64,000 bases of DNA from Prorocentrum cordatum (Eukaryota; Sar; Dinophyceae; Prorocentrales; Prorocentraceae). How positions within the stretch are numbered: position 1 is the stretch's first letter; each line of letters opens with the position of its first letter. Made by a program: the position numbers and the translations under genes. Below are positions 32,999 through 44,039 of this stretch, one piece after another. The stretch spans positions 127,837 through 191,836 of the forward strand of contig CAUYUJ010014629.1 in assembly GCA_963575745.1 (NCBI GenBank), in the 5' to 3' direction. The notes under the pieces were generated by a model, which worked only from the letters and a program-made list of their open reading frames with translations, made no database searches and was not told where the DNA came from.

Positions 32999-33440
32999 AT
33001 TTCGCCAAGCTCGACTCGGTCATCCTGGGGTTCGCCAAGGTCGCTCTCCGCGGGGTCGCTCGCTTCTCGACGATCGATGGCCAGGAAAAAGTTCGGACCC
33101 CCCCTGCGTGGAAGCTGCACAAAATGCTTCGCATAGCGGACTCGCGCACAGAGTTGCTGGTGCGCAGGATCCGCTACTGGCAGCAGCTGGCCAAGAGCCC
33201 GAGCGACTCTGCACAGGCCGTCGCCGCTCTCTTCGGCAATTTCACGTCGCTGGAGGACGCTCCAGTGTTCGATGATGCTGGCTGGGTCAGAGAAAAGTCC
33301 AACCCGTGGGCAGTGCAGCTTCAAAACGACGTGCTCACATTGAGACTCACACCAAGAAAAAAAGATTTCTGGGATCGCGGGTACACCATCAAAGACATTT
33401 TCTCGGACTACCGTATAGGACTGGCGTTTGCTAACTTTTT
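32999..33440 (+). CDS. LINE-B RT C-terminal extension, truncated by LINE-C
   Basis: Continues LINE-B from DFAKLDSVILGFAKVAL through TELLVRRIRYWQQLAKSP, a thumb/linker region common downstream of this RT type, to DYRIGLAFANF. A T8 run (about 33434-33441) then marks the junction with LINE-C, whose 3' end lies there in antisense orientation. Confidence 0.6.
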
Positions 33441-33497
33441 TTTCTTCGCTCATAAAAAAAGGGGGCTCAACCTCCACCACGCCCTCGCCCCTCGCAC

Positions 33498-35929
33498 TCA
33501 GCGCCCGCCCAGCCGCGGGCCCGCCCCGTACACGAAGCGCAGGGCGGCGACGCGGCCCCCCGCGGCGCTCCCGGCGCGCCGCGCGCTGGCCGTCGGCGGC
33601 AGCAGCTGGGCAGGCAGAGCAAGCCTGGCCTCGGCGCCGTCCGCCCCGGCCCGCTCTGGCGAGGTGCCGCGGGGCGTCGTCGGCGCCAGGCTGCTGGCCG
33701 CCTCCGCGAGGCCCAGGCCCGCGTCCGCGCTGCCCGGCGGCTCCCCAGGGCCGCGGAGCTCCGTCGGCTCCAGGCTGCCCAGCTCGGTCGGCTCGGGCAC
33801 GCGGCCGCCTGGCCCGTCTGGCTCCGCGTCTCTGCCCAGCCCGCCGTGGGCGGCCGCTGGCGCCCTCTCCGCCTCGCCCAGCTCCGCAGGTGCAGGCCAG
33901 GCGTCTGCCTCGCCCGCGAGGAGCCGGACTGCCCGCGGCTCGTGCCGGGCGCCGTCGTCGCAGTAGCCCCCGAAGAGCGCCGCGTCCTCCTCCTCCTCGA
34001 AACGCGGCACGCAGGAGTGCAGCATCCGCACGGCCCGTCGCGCCAGCTGGACGCCGATGGCGCTCCGGACTCTTCGGAGGAGCAGCCGGTGGCCCCGCAG
34101 CCCACGGCGCCGGGCCGCCTGCGCCGCCATCGCGGAGAGCATCACGCTGGTCTCCGGGTGCTCGCGGCCCCACGCCGACCAAACCATGGGCCGGTAGGTG
34201 ATGTTCTGCGCCCGCAGCTCGGCCTCGTACTCCTGGTAGTCCCCCTGCTTCTTGCGGTACATCGCGTCGCAGCAGTCCGCGCCCGCGCCGGTTGCGTCGG
34301 GGCTCGCGATCCCAATGTCCAACGCCGCCAAGCGGCCCGGGAGGGCCGCTGAGGTCAAGATGTCCGCGGGGCGGAGCGTTGGAGCAGAGGGAATGAGCCC
34401 GAGAGCCTCAGTCGCGGCGGCGGGGTCTGCCAAGTGCCCCAACCGGAGCACCTCGCCCCGGACGTCGTAGCGCCCGCGGGTGGCCTCCGGCAGGGCACAG
34501 CAGAGGGCATGGGGGCCAGTCGTCCCCAGCGAGGCGCCGCACCGAGCGCAGAGCGCGGTGGGGCTAGTGCAGACTGCGCCCACTCGGAGCCGGACCGCCA
34601 CCTGGAAGTCGCTTCTGGGCACCACTGGACCATGTGCGCGCGAGACTCGCCACAGCCACTCGCGCGACACGGAGGGGTCGCGCAGCTCCAGGAGGCGCCG
34701 GCGGCGATCCTGCAGCGCGGGCACGTCCAGCTGCTCCAGGAGGCGGACGACTGCCGGCTCGTCCTGGATGGCACACAAGGCCGCCTGCAGGCTGGCGGGC
34801 TCGAACTCGGCGTCCTCGGCCCCCGCGGGCAGCACCAGGTCGTCCCCGGCCAAGGCCGATTCGCGCCGGCGCCTCGCGCCTGCGAGCGCCGCCTCCGGAG
34901 TGCCGCGTGCTTCGGCCGCCTGCTGCACCAGGTCCCGAGCTCGCGTCGCCGCGGCCGCCGGGAGCGACGCCTCGAACGCCAACTGCGCCTCCTCGGTGCT
35001 CGCGTCGCAAGCGGCAAGCATGCCCTCGGGCCCGACCCCAGCCTCGGAGACGCCTTGCACGAGCAGGTCTACCAGCCACCGTGACTCGACCCGGGACGCC
35101 ACGAAGGCCGGGAGCGCCGTGGCTGCGGCGCGCCGCACCCCGAGCCCGCCCTCCGAGACGCCGACAGCGCACTGGGCCGCGGACAGGTCGTCCAAGTCCC
35201 CGCCGAGGCACCGCACCAACGACCGCCGCAACATGGAGTCGTAATCGCCCAGCGCCGCTGGGTCGATCGAGGGGCCCGAGGCTCGCAGCAGGTGAACCAC
35301 CTTGCACACGTCGGCGCACTTGCGGAGCAGGATCAGTTCCGACGCCGTGTCCTCCACCTGCGCCAGCGCCTCGTGGAGCTCGGAGACAGCCTCGGTGGCC
35401 TGGCGGAACTGGTCGGACGGGGTGTGCGCGTCCCCAAAGTCGACTCCGAGCACGTGCTCCTGGCGCGACGGGTCGAACGTAGTGCTGCTTAGCACGTACT
35501 CCGTGGCCCAGCCTCTGCACGCAGCCACAGCAGCAGGCGGCCCGACGACGCGTGCGACGCTCTTCGCCTCGGCGCCCCGTGCTCTCGCAGCGCCCACACG
35601 GGCGCCGGCTGCGTCGAGTGCCCGGAGCACGGCGTCGACGTGCTCAGGCCGGCACACGATCTGCCCGTCGTCCAGATACCACACGTCGAAGAAATCGATC
35701 CCTGCTGCGGCCAGTTCGCCCCGGGCGGCGGCCGCCACACGTGCCAGGACGAGCGCGCAATAGATGGGCCCAAGGGGGTCGCCTTGCTCTGCCCACGGTC
35801 TACGCGCAGCACTCCGCCCGACGGCAGGACAACCCGCCCAGGCGCGGCATGGCACCACCGGGTCCACGCCGCGACTTCCGGCAGCAGCTCCTCGACGGCA
35901 TCTCGGATGCTGTCCCACTCGATGGCGTC
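33498..35929 (-). CDS. LINE-C RT part 2, zinc knuckle and restriction-like endonuclease
   Basis: After a short middle segment in a third frame (35929-35794: DAIEWDSIRDAVEELLPEVA), the main frame carries RT motif B AEQGDPLGPIYCAL and motif C VWYLDDGQIVC (35665-35684). A long helical linker follows, then a CCHC knuckle (CARCGASLGTTGPHALCC, ~34505-34557). The endonuclease has RPADIL (Asp), LAALDIGIASP (Asp) and YRKKQGDYQEYEAEL (Lys/Tyr), matching the PD-(D/E)xK type of R2 elements. The last ~200 residues are Ala/Glu/Pro-rich. The frame ends at 33498. Confidence 0.7.
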
Positions 35930-37287
35930 TTCCAGTCCACGTCGACTACCGCCATAGCGTCCGTGCCGGCCTGGAGGCATGACTCGAGCAGAGTGCGGAA
36001 GTGAACCAAGGCCTCTGTCCCGCCGGGCACAGCGACGCCAAACTGCCGCGCAGCAAGGCAAACCTCTTGGACCTTGGCCCGGCTGGTGTCGACAAGCCGT
36101 TTCGCAATCACCCGGCGCCACAGCTCCCCCACGCGGATCGGCCGCGGTGCCGCGCCGGACTTCTTGCGCAGGAAGACAAGGCGAGAATCCAGCATCCACC
36201 GGGCAGCGTCGCACAACGAGCCCGCCGTGGCTGCATCCACGAGGCGGCCAATGGCAGCCAGGAGGAATCTAGCGCAACGCCGGTCCCGGACTGCTATCAG
36301 TTCCCGCAAGTGCTCCGGGCGCATGCCGCTGGGGCCAGGCGCCGACATCGCTCGGAACCGCACGCCCTTGAGCGCTGGAGCAGCTCCTGTCGGGGCATCG
36401 CCGGGCAGCGCGGCCTGCTGGGGATCGGCCGGAGGCGCTATGGCGGCGGCAGGGCGGGTGCTGCACGGCAGGAGTGCCGCCCCCCAGGCCGCCTGCGCCT
36501 CGGTGTCGAGGTCCGCCACGCTGGTGTGCAAGGAGCTGGCCGCCTTGCTGTAGGCGCCTTCGCCGACGAGAGCGCGTGCCCGGCGAGCTCGGGCCCCGTG
36601 CGTGGGCGCCCCTCGCAGGGCCGCTCTGCGTCGAGCTCTCTGCCGGCAGTGCTCTTCAGCCCGCTCCAGCAAAACGAAGAATTGCCCATCGGCCCAGAGC
36701 TGCAAGCGCCTCGCGAGCTCGACGCGCACGTTGACTCCGCGCGGGACCGTGCCCAGCAGCAGCCGCGGCCGTGCTTCCTCCTGCACGCAAGCATCCGCGT
36801 CGCCCTCGGCGATCCGGTTGAGCAGGCCCGCAAGTACCGCGGCCTGCCGTGCGCGCTGGTCCACCGGCACGTGGAGGAGTGTAGTGGACGGAAGGTCGCG
36901 CACCCGAGCCAGGAAGTTCGCGTGCTCGTCGGCCGGCAGCCCAGGAGGCATGGGCTCCTGAGGGGCAGCCGCAGGCCTCCCTGCCCGAGCAGGCGGAAGC
37001 CGGTCACTGGCGGCAGGCGGCCGCGGCGGCTCCGTGGATTGGCACCGTGGGCACCTCCGGCACGCCGTCGCCCTCAGGGAGCCGCAACCTGCACATGCCC
37101 CGCGGTCGAGTCCACGAAATACGTCGCAAGCATGCTCCGAGAGAACGTGCCCAGCGTGGCACCGCGTTAGGTGCCCGACCAAATACTGCGCCGGCCCCCT
37201 CGTCGAGAAGGGCCTTCGCGAGGAGTACTGGAACCAGCAGTCGCGTGATCCTCTACGGCCTCCTCGAGCCCCCGTGGACCCTGGCAT
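35930..37287 (-). CDS. LINE-C N-terminal zinc fingers and RT part 1
   Basis: The frame opens at 37287, but the first ~30 codons are likely antisense of LINE-B. Recognisable element protein starts near GPAQYLVGHLTRCHAGH, with Cys/His pairs for DNA binding. The RT begins with SAPGPSGMRPEHLREL (motif 0), LVFLRKKSGAAPRPIRVG (motif 1) and FGVAVPGGTEALVHFR, up to AVVDVDW, which carries the motif-A Asp. The frame is lost directly after this Asp. The usual NAFPS-like residues following it seem reduced. Confidence 0.65.
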
Positions 37288-37289
37288 AC

Positions 37290-38612
37290 CTGAGCCTCCA
37301 GAGCCTCCGCTTCATGAGTACGTTTGTGAACTTCCAGTGGGAAATGGGGAACCTTGTAACAGCGCCTTTACCTCCCGAGCGGCCCTGAGAGCTCACCAAT
37401 GCCACCATCCCGAACATCGCTGTCGCGTTCCCCTTTATCAGTTAGTTGTGACAAACCAGTGCTTTTATTGTTCCTCGTCCTTCTCATCCGTGGTCCTTGC
37501 GAAGAGGCACATTATGCAGTCCCTCAAGCTCAAGAGGTGCCTAGCGGACTACAGCCCCTTCGCTCCCGCTGTACTGAGCCCAGGGACCCTCTTCTGCCCC
37601 GTGTGTGTGGACCTCGTGAGTGCCCATCCGATCCATCGTGAGATACTCATCCGTACTGGAGTTGATCAGGCTCAAGGTGAGTTTCACACGTTGTACAACC
37701 TGCAGGAGCACATCCGCATTGCTCACGCTCCCCCAGCACCCGACATTTGCTTCGATGTCCGCGCTCGCGGAGAGAGCGCTGAGCATTGGGACAGAACAGC
37801 GGCAGCAAGAGCTACGCGGAGGGGGCGCCCGCGGAGGGGATCGGACACGCAGCAACGAGCGAGGCGCCCCTCGTCGCGGACGCCGAGGCCCAGAGGTGCC
37901 CGCTCCTGCGCGCCAGCAAGGCGTACCACCACCAGCAGGCGGCGCACGGCAGCCGAACTCAGCGTGGGACGCCACCGACACCCACTTCGGGCTCGCCCAG
38001 CGCGACGTCGACCAGCTGACGAGGATGCCCCTCGACTGGGTGCAGGCGATGGTGCCGGTGTTGGCTCGCGTGGCCCTGCGCCACGAGGCAGCCATCAACC
38101 ACCTGGAGGCCGTGACCTACAGGCACGTGCAGATGCCAGCAAAGCACGACGTGATCCAGGCGATGCAGGTGACAGCCAAGTTCTACGGCAACGAGGCGGC
38201 CCGTCTTCGCAAGGATCACAAGGAGGCGATCCAGGCTGGGCAAGACGTCCCAGAGCTGACGCAGCTCGGCATCCCGCACCCTCACGTCTGGGTCGCTTTG
38301 ATCGGGGCGCTAGTGGGTCAGGGAGAAAGAATAGGGCAGGCCAATCTACAGAAAATCACAGAGTACCGAGACCAGCTTCACCACGAGCGCCGAAGCAACG
38401 AGACGCTCGCTCAGGAGGTGAAGCATTGCAGGCTGCAGACGACGCTCGCAGGGGACAAAGTGAAGTTATACCTAGCGGTTTCGAACACGGACTTGGAGCA
38501 GACGGTCGTGAACGCCCTAGTACAATTGGGAGGAGTCCACAAGCACGGGACCCCTCCGCGGTCCCACAACGCCAGGCTGCTCCAGCTCCACCTGGACGGC
38601 CTGGACGACTGA
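37290..38612 (+). CDS. LINE-B C-terminal fingers and conserved tail
   Basis: Resumes LINE-B after the nested element. C2H2-like units: CELPVGNGEPCNSAFTS with RAHQCHH (37319-37405), CFYCSSSFSSVVLAKRH (37460 on), and FCPVCVDLV (37592) with LQEHIRIAH (37701-37727). The frame then changes near a C5 run (~37729-37734). The second frame encodes a charged helical domain with THFGLAQRDVDQLTRMPLDW, LGIPHPHVWVALIGALV and NALVQLGGVHKHG, ending at a stop (38610-38612). This tail resembles the C-terminal domain of dinoflagellate LINE proteins. The Arg-rich continuation of the first frame to 38914 is shadow. Confidence 0.6.
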
Positions 38613-38929
38613 GCGCTGGAGCCGTGGCCAGGGATGCAGATGGACGAAGCAGTATGGGTGAGACCCCGATTGCTACCAGCTCGAGTCGGATTGGGACCTC
38701 ATCGACGTTAGTGGGGCCACACAGCTCACAGAGGTACTCCCCCCGCAGCTCGATGAGGCCACGAGGAAGTTCGAGACAGGCCAGCTTATCTTCACTGGCG
38801 TCAGGGAGGATCCAGAGGCTATCGCCCAGAACTGAGTCCGACCCCACTGAGCCCTCAGTGAGCCACTCAGCGCCTGCCGCGGCGGGCAGCCGTCCCCCCC
38901 TCCTCCTCGTCTGAAGCCTCTCTCCCCCT

Positions 38930-39590
38930 CCGAAGCATCTTAGACATTCTGGGATTGAGACCTCGGAATCATTAGTTGTTTTTCGTTTTTGTTTTTGTGC
39001 CTCTTGTCTTGGGGCGGGTTCTCTCGGACCTCAGCTGGGGATACGCCCCTGGCCTCGCGGCGCCTGGGGGGAATCTCTTCCAGGGCCCTCTTGGTCCAAA
39101 CGTCCCTACGGACACCTAGTGCCCCTCCCTGCGACTTTGAACAGGGGGGGCTTAACCTCAGGCGGCTTCCTCTCTGCCCGCTTGGGTTCTGCCGCGCCCC
39201 TTCCGCTGCTCCCTTGCTTCGCTGGCTCCTCGCTTGCCCCTCCTTGCGTGCTGGCTTGGCTTGCTGGCTGGTTCCCCTCCTCCCCCTGTCCCCCCCTCTC
39301 CTGCGCTGCCTGGGGTTCTTGTGGTTTCGTCTTTAAGTTTTTGTGTCCCCCGCCCCCGTGGGCCCTGCACCCTACGGCCCAACCCTGCCTTCAAAGCGTG
39401 GGTGCCAGCCGTGGTAGGGGGGCGGGTGGGAGCCCCGTGCCACTCGGCCACGCGTGGTCCTTTTCCTCTCGAGGTTAGAACCACGGCGCCCGCTAGAAGG
39501 GAGGTTGACGACGCAATGGTCGGCCAGTCCCCGTGCCTTCTGCCCGTGGCCGATTTCGAGGATGCCGTCGACACCCCTCTGATGCGCCTG
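38930..39590 (+). other. No recognisable gene
   Basis: Spacer 3' of LINE-B. It opens with GT-rich DNA (TTGTTTTTCGTTTTTGTTTT) that may belong to the element's 3' end, then GC-rich sequence. Open frames on both strands show no domain. Confidence 0.5.
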
Positions 39591-39594
39591 CCGC

Positions 39595-39730
39595 CGCCGC
39601 CTCCTCCTCCTCCTTCGCCTCCTCCTCCTCCTCCGCCTCCTCCTCCTCCGCCTCCTCCTCCTCCTCCTCCCTCCTCCTCCTCCTCCTCCTCCTCCTCCTC
39701 CTCCTCCTCCTCCTCCTCCTCCTTCTCCTC
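39595..39730 (+). repeat. TCC tract
   Basis: (TCC)n with CCG and CGCC variants, about 1 kb beyond the C-terminus of LINE-B. Confidence 0.9.
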
Positions 39731-39910
39731 AGGTCCCTCCCAACTCCCCTTGCCCGCGCGAATCCTGACGCCCTTCGTGAGCCTCTTGCTCTTGCCGACC
39801 GCCATGCCCACCTGCCCGGGGGCGACGGATTGAGCAGAGGGAGGAGGACGAGGACAACGCCGGACGGGCGACTCTTGCCCTCCTGCTCCTCCTCGACTCT
39901 TGCCCTCCTG

Positions 39911-41080
39911 CACAAGTACTCAATATGAATACTACTCTCCCTCTTCCCCAGATGACGTCTTGGGAATATTCGCCCCCCCAGCAGCGTACTGTTGATTTAC
40001 ACACAGGTTTCCCCGGAATTGGGTTTTCGCCTGCATTTTTTCCAAAATGCTGCTTTCGCTGAGGCGCCGGCCTCATTTTCGAGCCCCGCTAGTTCCGAAT
40101 CGTGCTCCCGCTGCAGCGCTGGCATCATTTCCGCTGGCGCCCGGGCTGCACGCCCGAGCCGGCGCCCGGCCGGCGCCCGGGCCGGCGCCCGGGCCGGGTC
40201 CGGTGCCGGTTCCGGCTGGCGCCGGAAAATCGAGATCCGAGGCGGCGCCGAAAAAAGGCCATTCCAATAAAAACTTTTCTCTTGAAAATGCTGAATTTCT
40301 GCTTCTGGCGCCCGGAAGCCTTCCCCGGAGTTAGGTTTTCGCCTGCAATTTGTCCCAAAATGCTGCTCTCGCTGAGGCGCCGGCCTCATTTTCGGGCCCC
40401 GCTCGTTCCGAATCGAGTTCTCGCTGCAGCGCTGGCCTCATTTCCGTGCTTCTGCTCGTTCCGAATCGTGCTCCCGCTGCAGCGCTGGCCTCATTTCCGC
40501 GCTTCCGCTCGTTTTCGACTCGTGCTCCCGCTGCAGCGCTGGCGTCATGTCCCGTGCCATGCCACGGCATGCAATGCAATGCCAGGTTGATACTACGCTT
40601 CGCGGTGCTCTTCTACGCCATGCCACGCCGTGCTCTACAATGCATCGCGTACCCTTTCGGGATCATTGCCCTGCTCGACATCCGACTGTGCGAGTAGAGA
40701 GGGGATCTGCGCCATGGTAAGGGATGGGAGGGAGGGGTAGGATGTCAGATATGACGCGAGCGCACCTAGCTTGTCCTCCCCCCTCCCCCACCCCCCTCCC
40801 CCTCCACAATTACTCAATATGAATACTACTCTCCCTCTTCCCCTGATGACGGTTTGAAAGTATTAGTCCCCCCCCGCGTACTGTTGATTCACACACAAGA
40901 TTCCCCGGAGTTGGGTTTTCGCCCGCATTTGTTTCCAAATGCTGCTCTCGCTGAGGCGCCGGCCTCATTTTCGGGCCCCGCTTGTTCCGAATCGTGCTCC
41001 CGCTGCAGCGCTGCAGCGCAGGGATGGGAGGGAGGGGTAGGATGTCAGATATGACGCGAGCGCACCTAGCTTGCCTCCCC
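39911..41080 (+). repeat. Segmental tandem duplication with AAATGCTGCTCTCGC repeats
   Basis: The segment starting ACTCAATATGAATACTACTC at ~39918 recurs at ~40811, giving an ~893-bp spacing. A GGATGGGAGGGAGGGGTAGG block (40724 and 41023) also repeats. Inside are units around AAATGCTGCTCTCGCTGAGG plus CGCCGGCCTCATTTTCG and CGTGCTCCCGCTGCAGCGCT. These cores resemble the tandem arrays at 9100, 41530 and 46950. Confidence 0.7.
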
Positions 41081-41157
41081 CCCTCCCCCTCCCCCTCTCC
41101 CCCTCCCGTCTCATCCCTCATTCCACTTCCTCTGGCTGCGCGCGCACCCCCCGCACG

Positions 41158-42080
41158 GAGGAGGAGGAGCAGGAGGAGGAGGAGGACCAGTATAAACCCA
41201 AGAGTCACCAACGAGGTTGGAGTAAACCGTCCTTTCAAGCTCCCTCTTCATAGGCCCCTACAACGGCTCATTTCCATTGATGGAAGTGCTTCGTTGAAAG
41301 ACACCCGCCTGATGACCCTGAAGCATGCCCAAACATTGTCCTCGGGATTCCAACGCCACGGATCAACCTGACTGTTGCGTCTTGACGATCCTGAATCGTG
41401 CCAGAACGCCATTCCTAGGACTTCAACATAGGGAACCAACGCAACTGCTGCACCCACATAATCCTGAATCATCCCACATTACAATTTCTGGTACGTTGAT
41501 GATGGAAATCCGTGAAACCCTTGCAAATGCTTGAAACGAATGTGCTCGGCGCTCAGGCGAGAGCCACAATTTGAAAAGAAACCGCCCTCTATCCGTGAAA
41601 CTCTTGCAAATTTGAAGAAAACAAACAAAAACGAATGCGCGCCGCGCTAGGGCGAGAGCCACAAATGAAAGAACGCCCTCAATCCGTGAAACTCTTACAA
41701 AGTTTAGAAACGAATGTGCGCGGCGCTCAGGCGAAAAACACATTTTGAAAACGACCCGCCCTCAATACGTGAAACTATTGCAAAGTTTCAAATCGAATGT
41801 GCGCCGCGCTAAGGCGAGAGCCACATTGTGAAAACGGCTCGCCCTCCATCTGCAATCTGCTCCCAATTCCTGAGCGTCAGAACCATGCAGCGTGAGGAAG
41901 TCTCCGGCGAAACGCCCAGCTCGCCCTAACAACTAGCCTCGGGGTGCGACAGGGAGAAGTATGTACAAGGAAAAGGAATGGAGGAGGAGGAGGAGGAGGA
42001 GGAGGAGGAGGAGGAGGAGGAGGAGAGGGAGCAGGAGCAGGAGCAGGAGCAGGAGGAGGAGGAGGAGGAGGAGGAGGAGG
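41158..42080 (-). repeat. Dispersed 0.8-kb repeat L, copy 2 (inverted)
   Basis: Reverse-complement counterpart of 8870-9660. It reads from a GGA tract (41158-41188) through CCTCTTCATAGGCCCCTAC (41248), the TTACAATTTCTGGTACGTTG segment, a tandem array (41530-41860) of ~60-80 bp units around GCGCTAAGGCGAGAGCCACA, the GCGAAACGCCCAGCTCGCCC segment, and into a second GGA tract (41979-42080). The GGA tracts at both ends are conserved between the copies. Confidence 0.8.
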
Positions 42081-43290
42081 GTCTGCGTGCTCCCCCGATG
42101 TGCTGCGACGATGTCGGGGGGCGAGCACAAGAGGCAGCATAGTGGGTCGCAGGGGCCCAGGGCGTCAACGACAGGGAAGAAGGCGAGGAGCAAGAGAGGC
42201 GAGAGGGGCAAGCAGGAGGACCGACGGGCGCGGAGAGGCGGGGAAACGAGGTGGACGACCAGGACGAGGCACTGACACTGACGAGGACGACAAGGAGAAG
42301 ATGCTGCAGCAGCAGGACGAAGGGGGAGGAGGGAGGGGAAGATGAGGATGAAGAGGAAAGAGAAGAGGAGGAGCAGGAGCAGTAGGAGCACGGACAGGAT
42401 TGGGACATGAGGAACAACGAGGCATACGAGGCAAAGAGAAGAAGGGAAGAGAAAAGAAACATGATGATGCGGAAAAGGAAACGGGAGGATTATGAGAAGG
42501 AAGGGAAGACGGAGGGATGATCAGAAGGAGGCGAAGGAGCACGTTGGGGAAAAATGATGAGGGGGTGGGCAAGGCGCGAGCATGTCCAAAACGACGGCGA
42601 GGAAGCGGAGGACGTGAAACATGAAAGGATTGATGAGAAAAACAAATCGAAGAAGAGACTGAATAAGGGGGAAGGCGGAGACTAGAATGGAAGGACACCG
42701 AGGAGCAGGAGAATTGAGGTGAACGCATGGGATCGACATAAAATGTTCAATTGATATGCGATCGCTCGAAAAAGGCAGGACACTCCCAATCCCCCGCGAC
42801 GAACAGTGGAGGTGAGGCTGGACCCTACGCTAGCACACATGTGCGCAAGACGCGCGCAATCGCAGCCGTCCGACTCAAGACCAGGACAGTGGGCATTGTA
42901 TAGCAGCCGTCATAACGAAACGACTTGCAGCGCGAGCGGAGAAGACAACCTAGGCGCGTTCGCACCTGATCTGCCGACTTACCCCTCCTACCCATCCGTT
43001 CCCGTTGCGATGCTTTCTCTCTATCCGCCGACGCGTGTCATAGCAAGGACCCCACCGTGTCATGCGCAATCGGGAACAGGGATCTGCGTACATTGGAGAA
43101 AGTACCGAGCGATGGAAGCGCGAGTCCGAACTAACGGACCCGCCCAAGCAGCATGACACTGAAGCTGCCGCAAGGCATGAAACTCGCTGCAACGCACAGC
43201 TTTTCCTCAACAGCCGTGTCCCCACCTCATCGGCCAAGCCAACAGAGGAGACTAGGCGTCGATAGTGGAACTAGGACCGCCGGTGCAAGG
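42081..43290. other. No recognisable gene; purine-rich then mixed sequence
   Basis: 42100-42700 is A/G-rich (AGGAAGGGAAGACGGAGGG-like) and may be a decayed purine tract. 42730-43290 is mixed sequence. Both strands were scanned for domains and none was recognised. Confidence 0.5.
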
Positions 43291-43295
43291 ATGAA

Positions 43296-43640
43296 GAGGA
43301 AGAGGAGGAGGAGGAGGAGGAGGAAGAGGACGCGCAGCAGGAGCAGGAGCAGGAGCCGGAGGAGAAGGAGCCAGAGGACCCGGGAAGCGGAGGAGGGGAA
43401 GAGGAGGGGGTCAACAACGAGGAGGAGAGACTCGGACCGAGCGGCGTGCCGCTCTGCCTACGACGGGCACAGAGCGCCGCTCCCCAAAAAGGAGAGGCCC
43501 ACCATGCAGGAGACGACGCCAGGACGAGGATAAATTAGCATCGGGGGAGGATAGATCGGGAGAGGATAACAAATCGGGTCGGGATGAATGAAGTAACATC
43601 GGGGGAGGATAATACATCGGGACTCGCTGAGATCTGGCGG
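43296..43640 (+). repeat. GAGGAGGAAGAG tract and ATCGGGGGAGGATA repeats
   Basis: A short purine tract (43296-43420) is followed by three or four copies of an ATCGGGGGAGGATA unit (43540-43622). Confidence 0.65.
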
Positions 43641-43669
43641 CTTTGGAGGAAGTGTCGGGCGCCGCGGCT

Positions 43670-43960
43670 TCTCAGAGCGTTCCGGAGTGCTCCGGGAGCG
43701 TGCCGGAACGCTCTGGGACGGACTTTGTCCTCGTCCTCGCCCCGCCCGGCTGCAGCGGCAGCACCGTTCTCACTCACTCATGCCATACGCCGGAGCGCGT
43801 GGGCGAAAGAAGACAAGGCCAGCCGATTCTCACCGCTTTGCGGGAGCGGCGGCACTACGGCGGTCGCATAAAAACACAACGTGCGCGGCAGCAGGAGGAG
43901 GAGCAGGAGGAAGGAGGGAAGACAACCGGCCGGAACTGCAGCGGCAGCACCGTTCTGAGG
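43670..43960 (+). repeat. Short palindromes and paired GCAGCGGCAGCACCGTTCT
   Basis: AGCGTTCCGG and CCGGAACGCT face each other (43677-43714). GCAGCGGCAGCACCGTTCT occurs twice (43752 and 43939). These may be outlying members of the AAATGCTGCTCTCGC repeat group. Confidence 0.4.
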
Positions 43961-44039
43961 GACCGAAGACGACCAGATCGTAATTGTCCGAGCGCAGGAC
44001 CCAACCAAATGAAAGCGTGAGAACTGTGAGAACCGCAAG

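Larger units (their letters stand above)
33441..37290 (-). mobile_element. LINE-C: R2-like element with restriction-like endonuclease
   Basis: An antisense element nested in LINE-B. N-terminal Cys/His motifs (HLTRCHAGH, CAGCGSL, CRRCPRC), a central RT and a C-terminal CCHC knuckle plus restriction-like endonuclease match the single-ORF layout of R2-type non-LTR elements. Coding is broken twice in the RT, near 35929-35933 and 35791-35794. Each is explained by one missing base in an A or G run. On the minus strand the 3' end has an A-rich stretch (GAAGAAAAAAAAG). Exact ends and any target duplication could not be fixed. Confidence 0.7.
30112..38612 (+). mobile_element. LINE-B: YADD-type LINE split by nested LINE-C
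   Basis: A plus-strand LINE in two parts, 30112-~33440 and ~37290-38612, separated by the antisense LINE-C. Order: APE-type endonuclease, RT (DMSNAFPS motif A, YADD motif C), RT C-terminal extension, then after the insertion C2H2-like fingers and a conserved helical C-terminal domain. In related dinoflagellate elements these modules are contiguous, which is why the two halves are read as one interrupted element. Three further frame breaks are present (near 31329-31334, 32995-32998 and ~37728-37735), at A6, G4 and C5 runs. A TCC tract lies just upstream (29936-30020) and another at 39595-39730, ~1 kb beyond the C-terminus. Confidence 0.7.

Noticed and set aside
37034-38914. A single 626-codon plus-strand protein
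   Set aside because: Only ~37290-37730 (fingers) looks real. Before it is antisense LINE-C, and after it the true LINE-B frame shifts.
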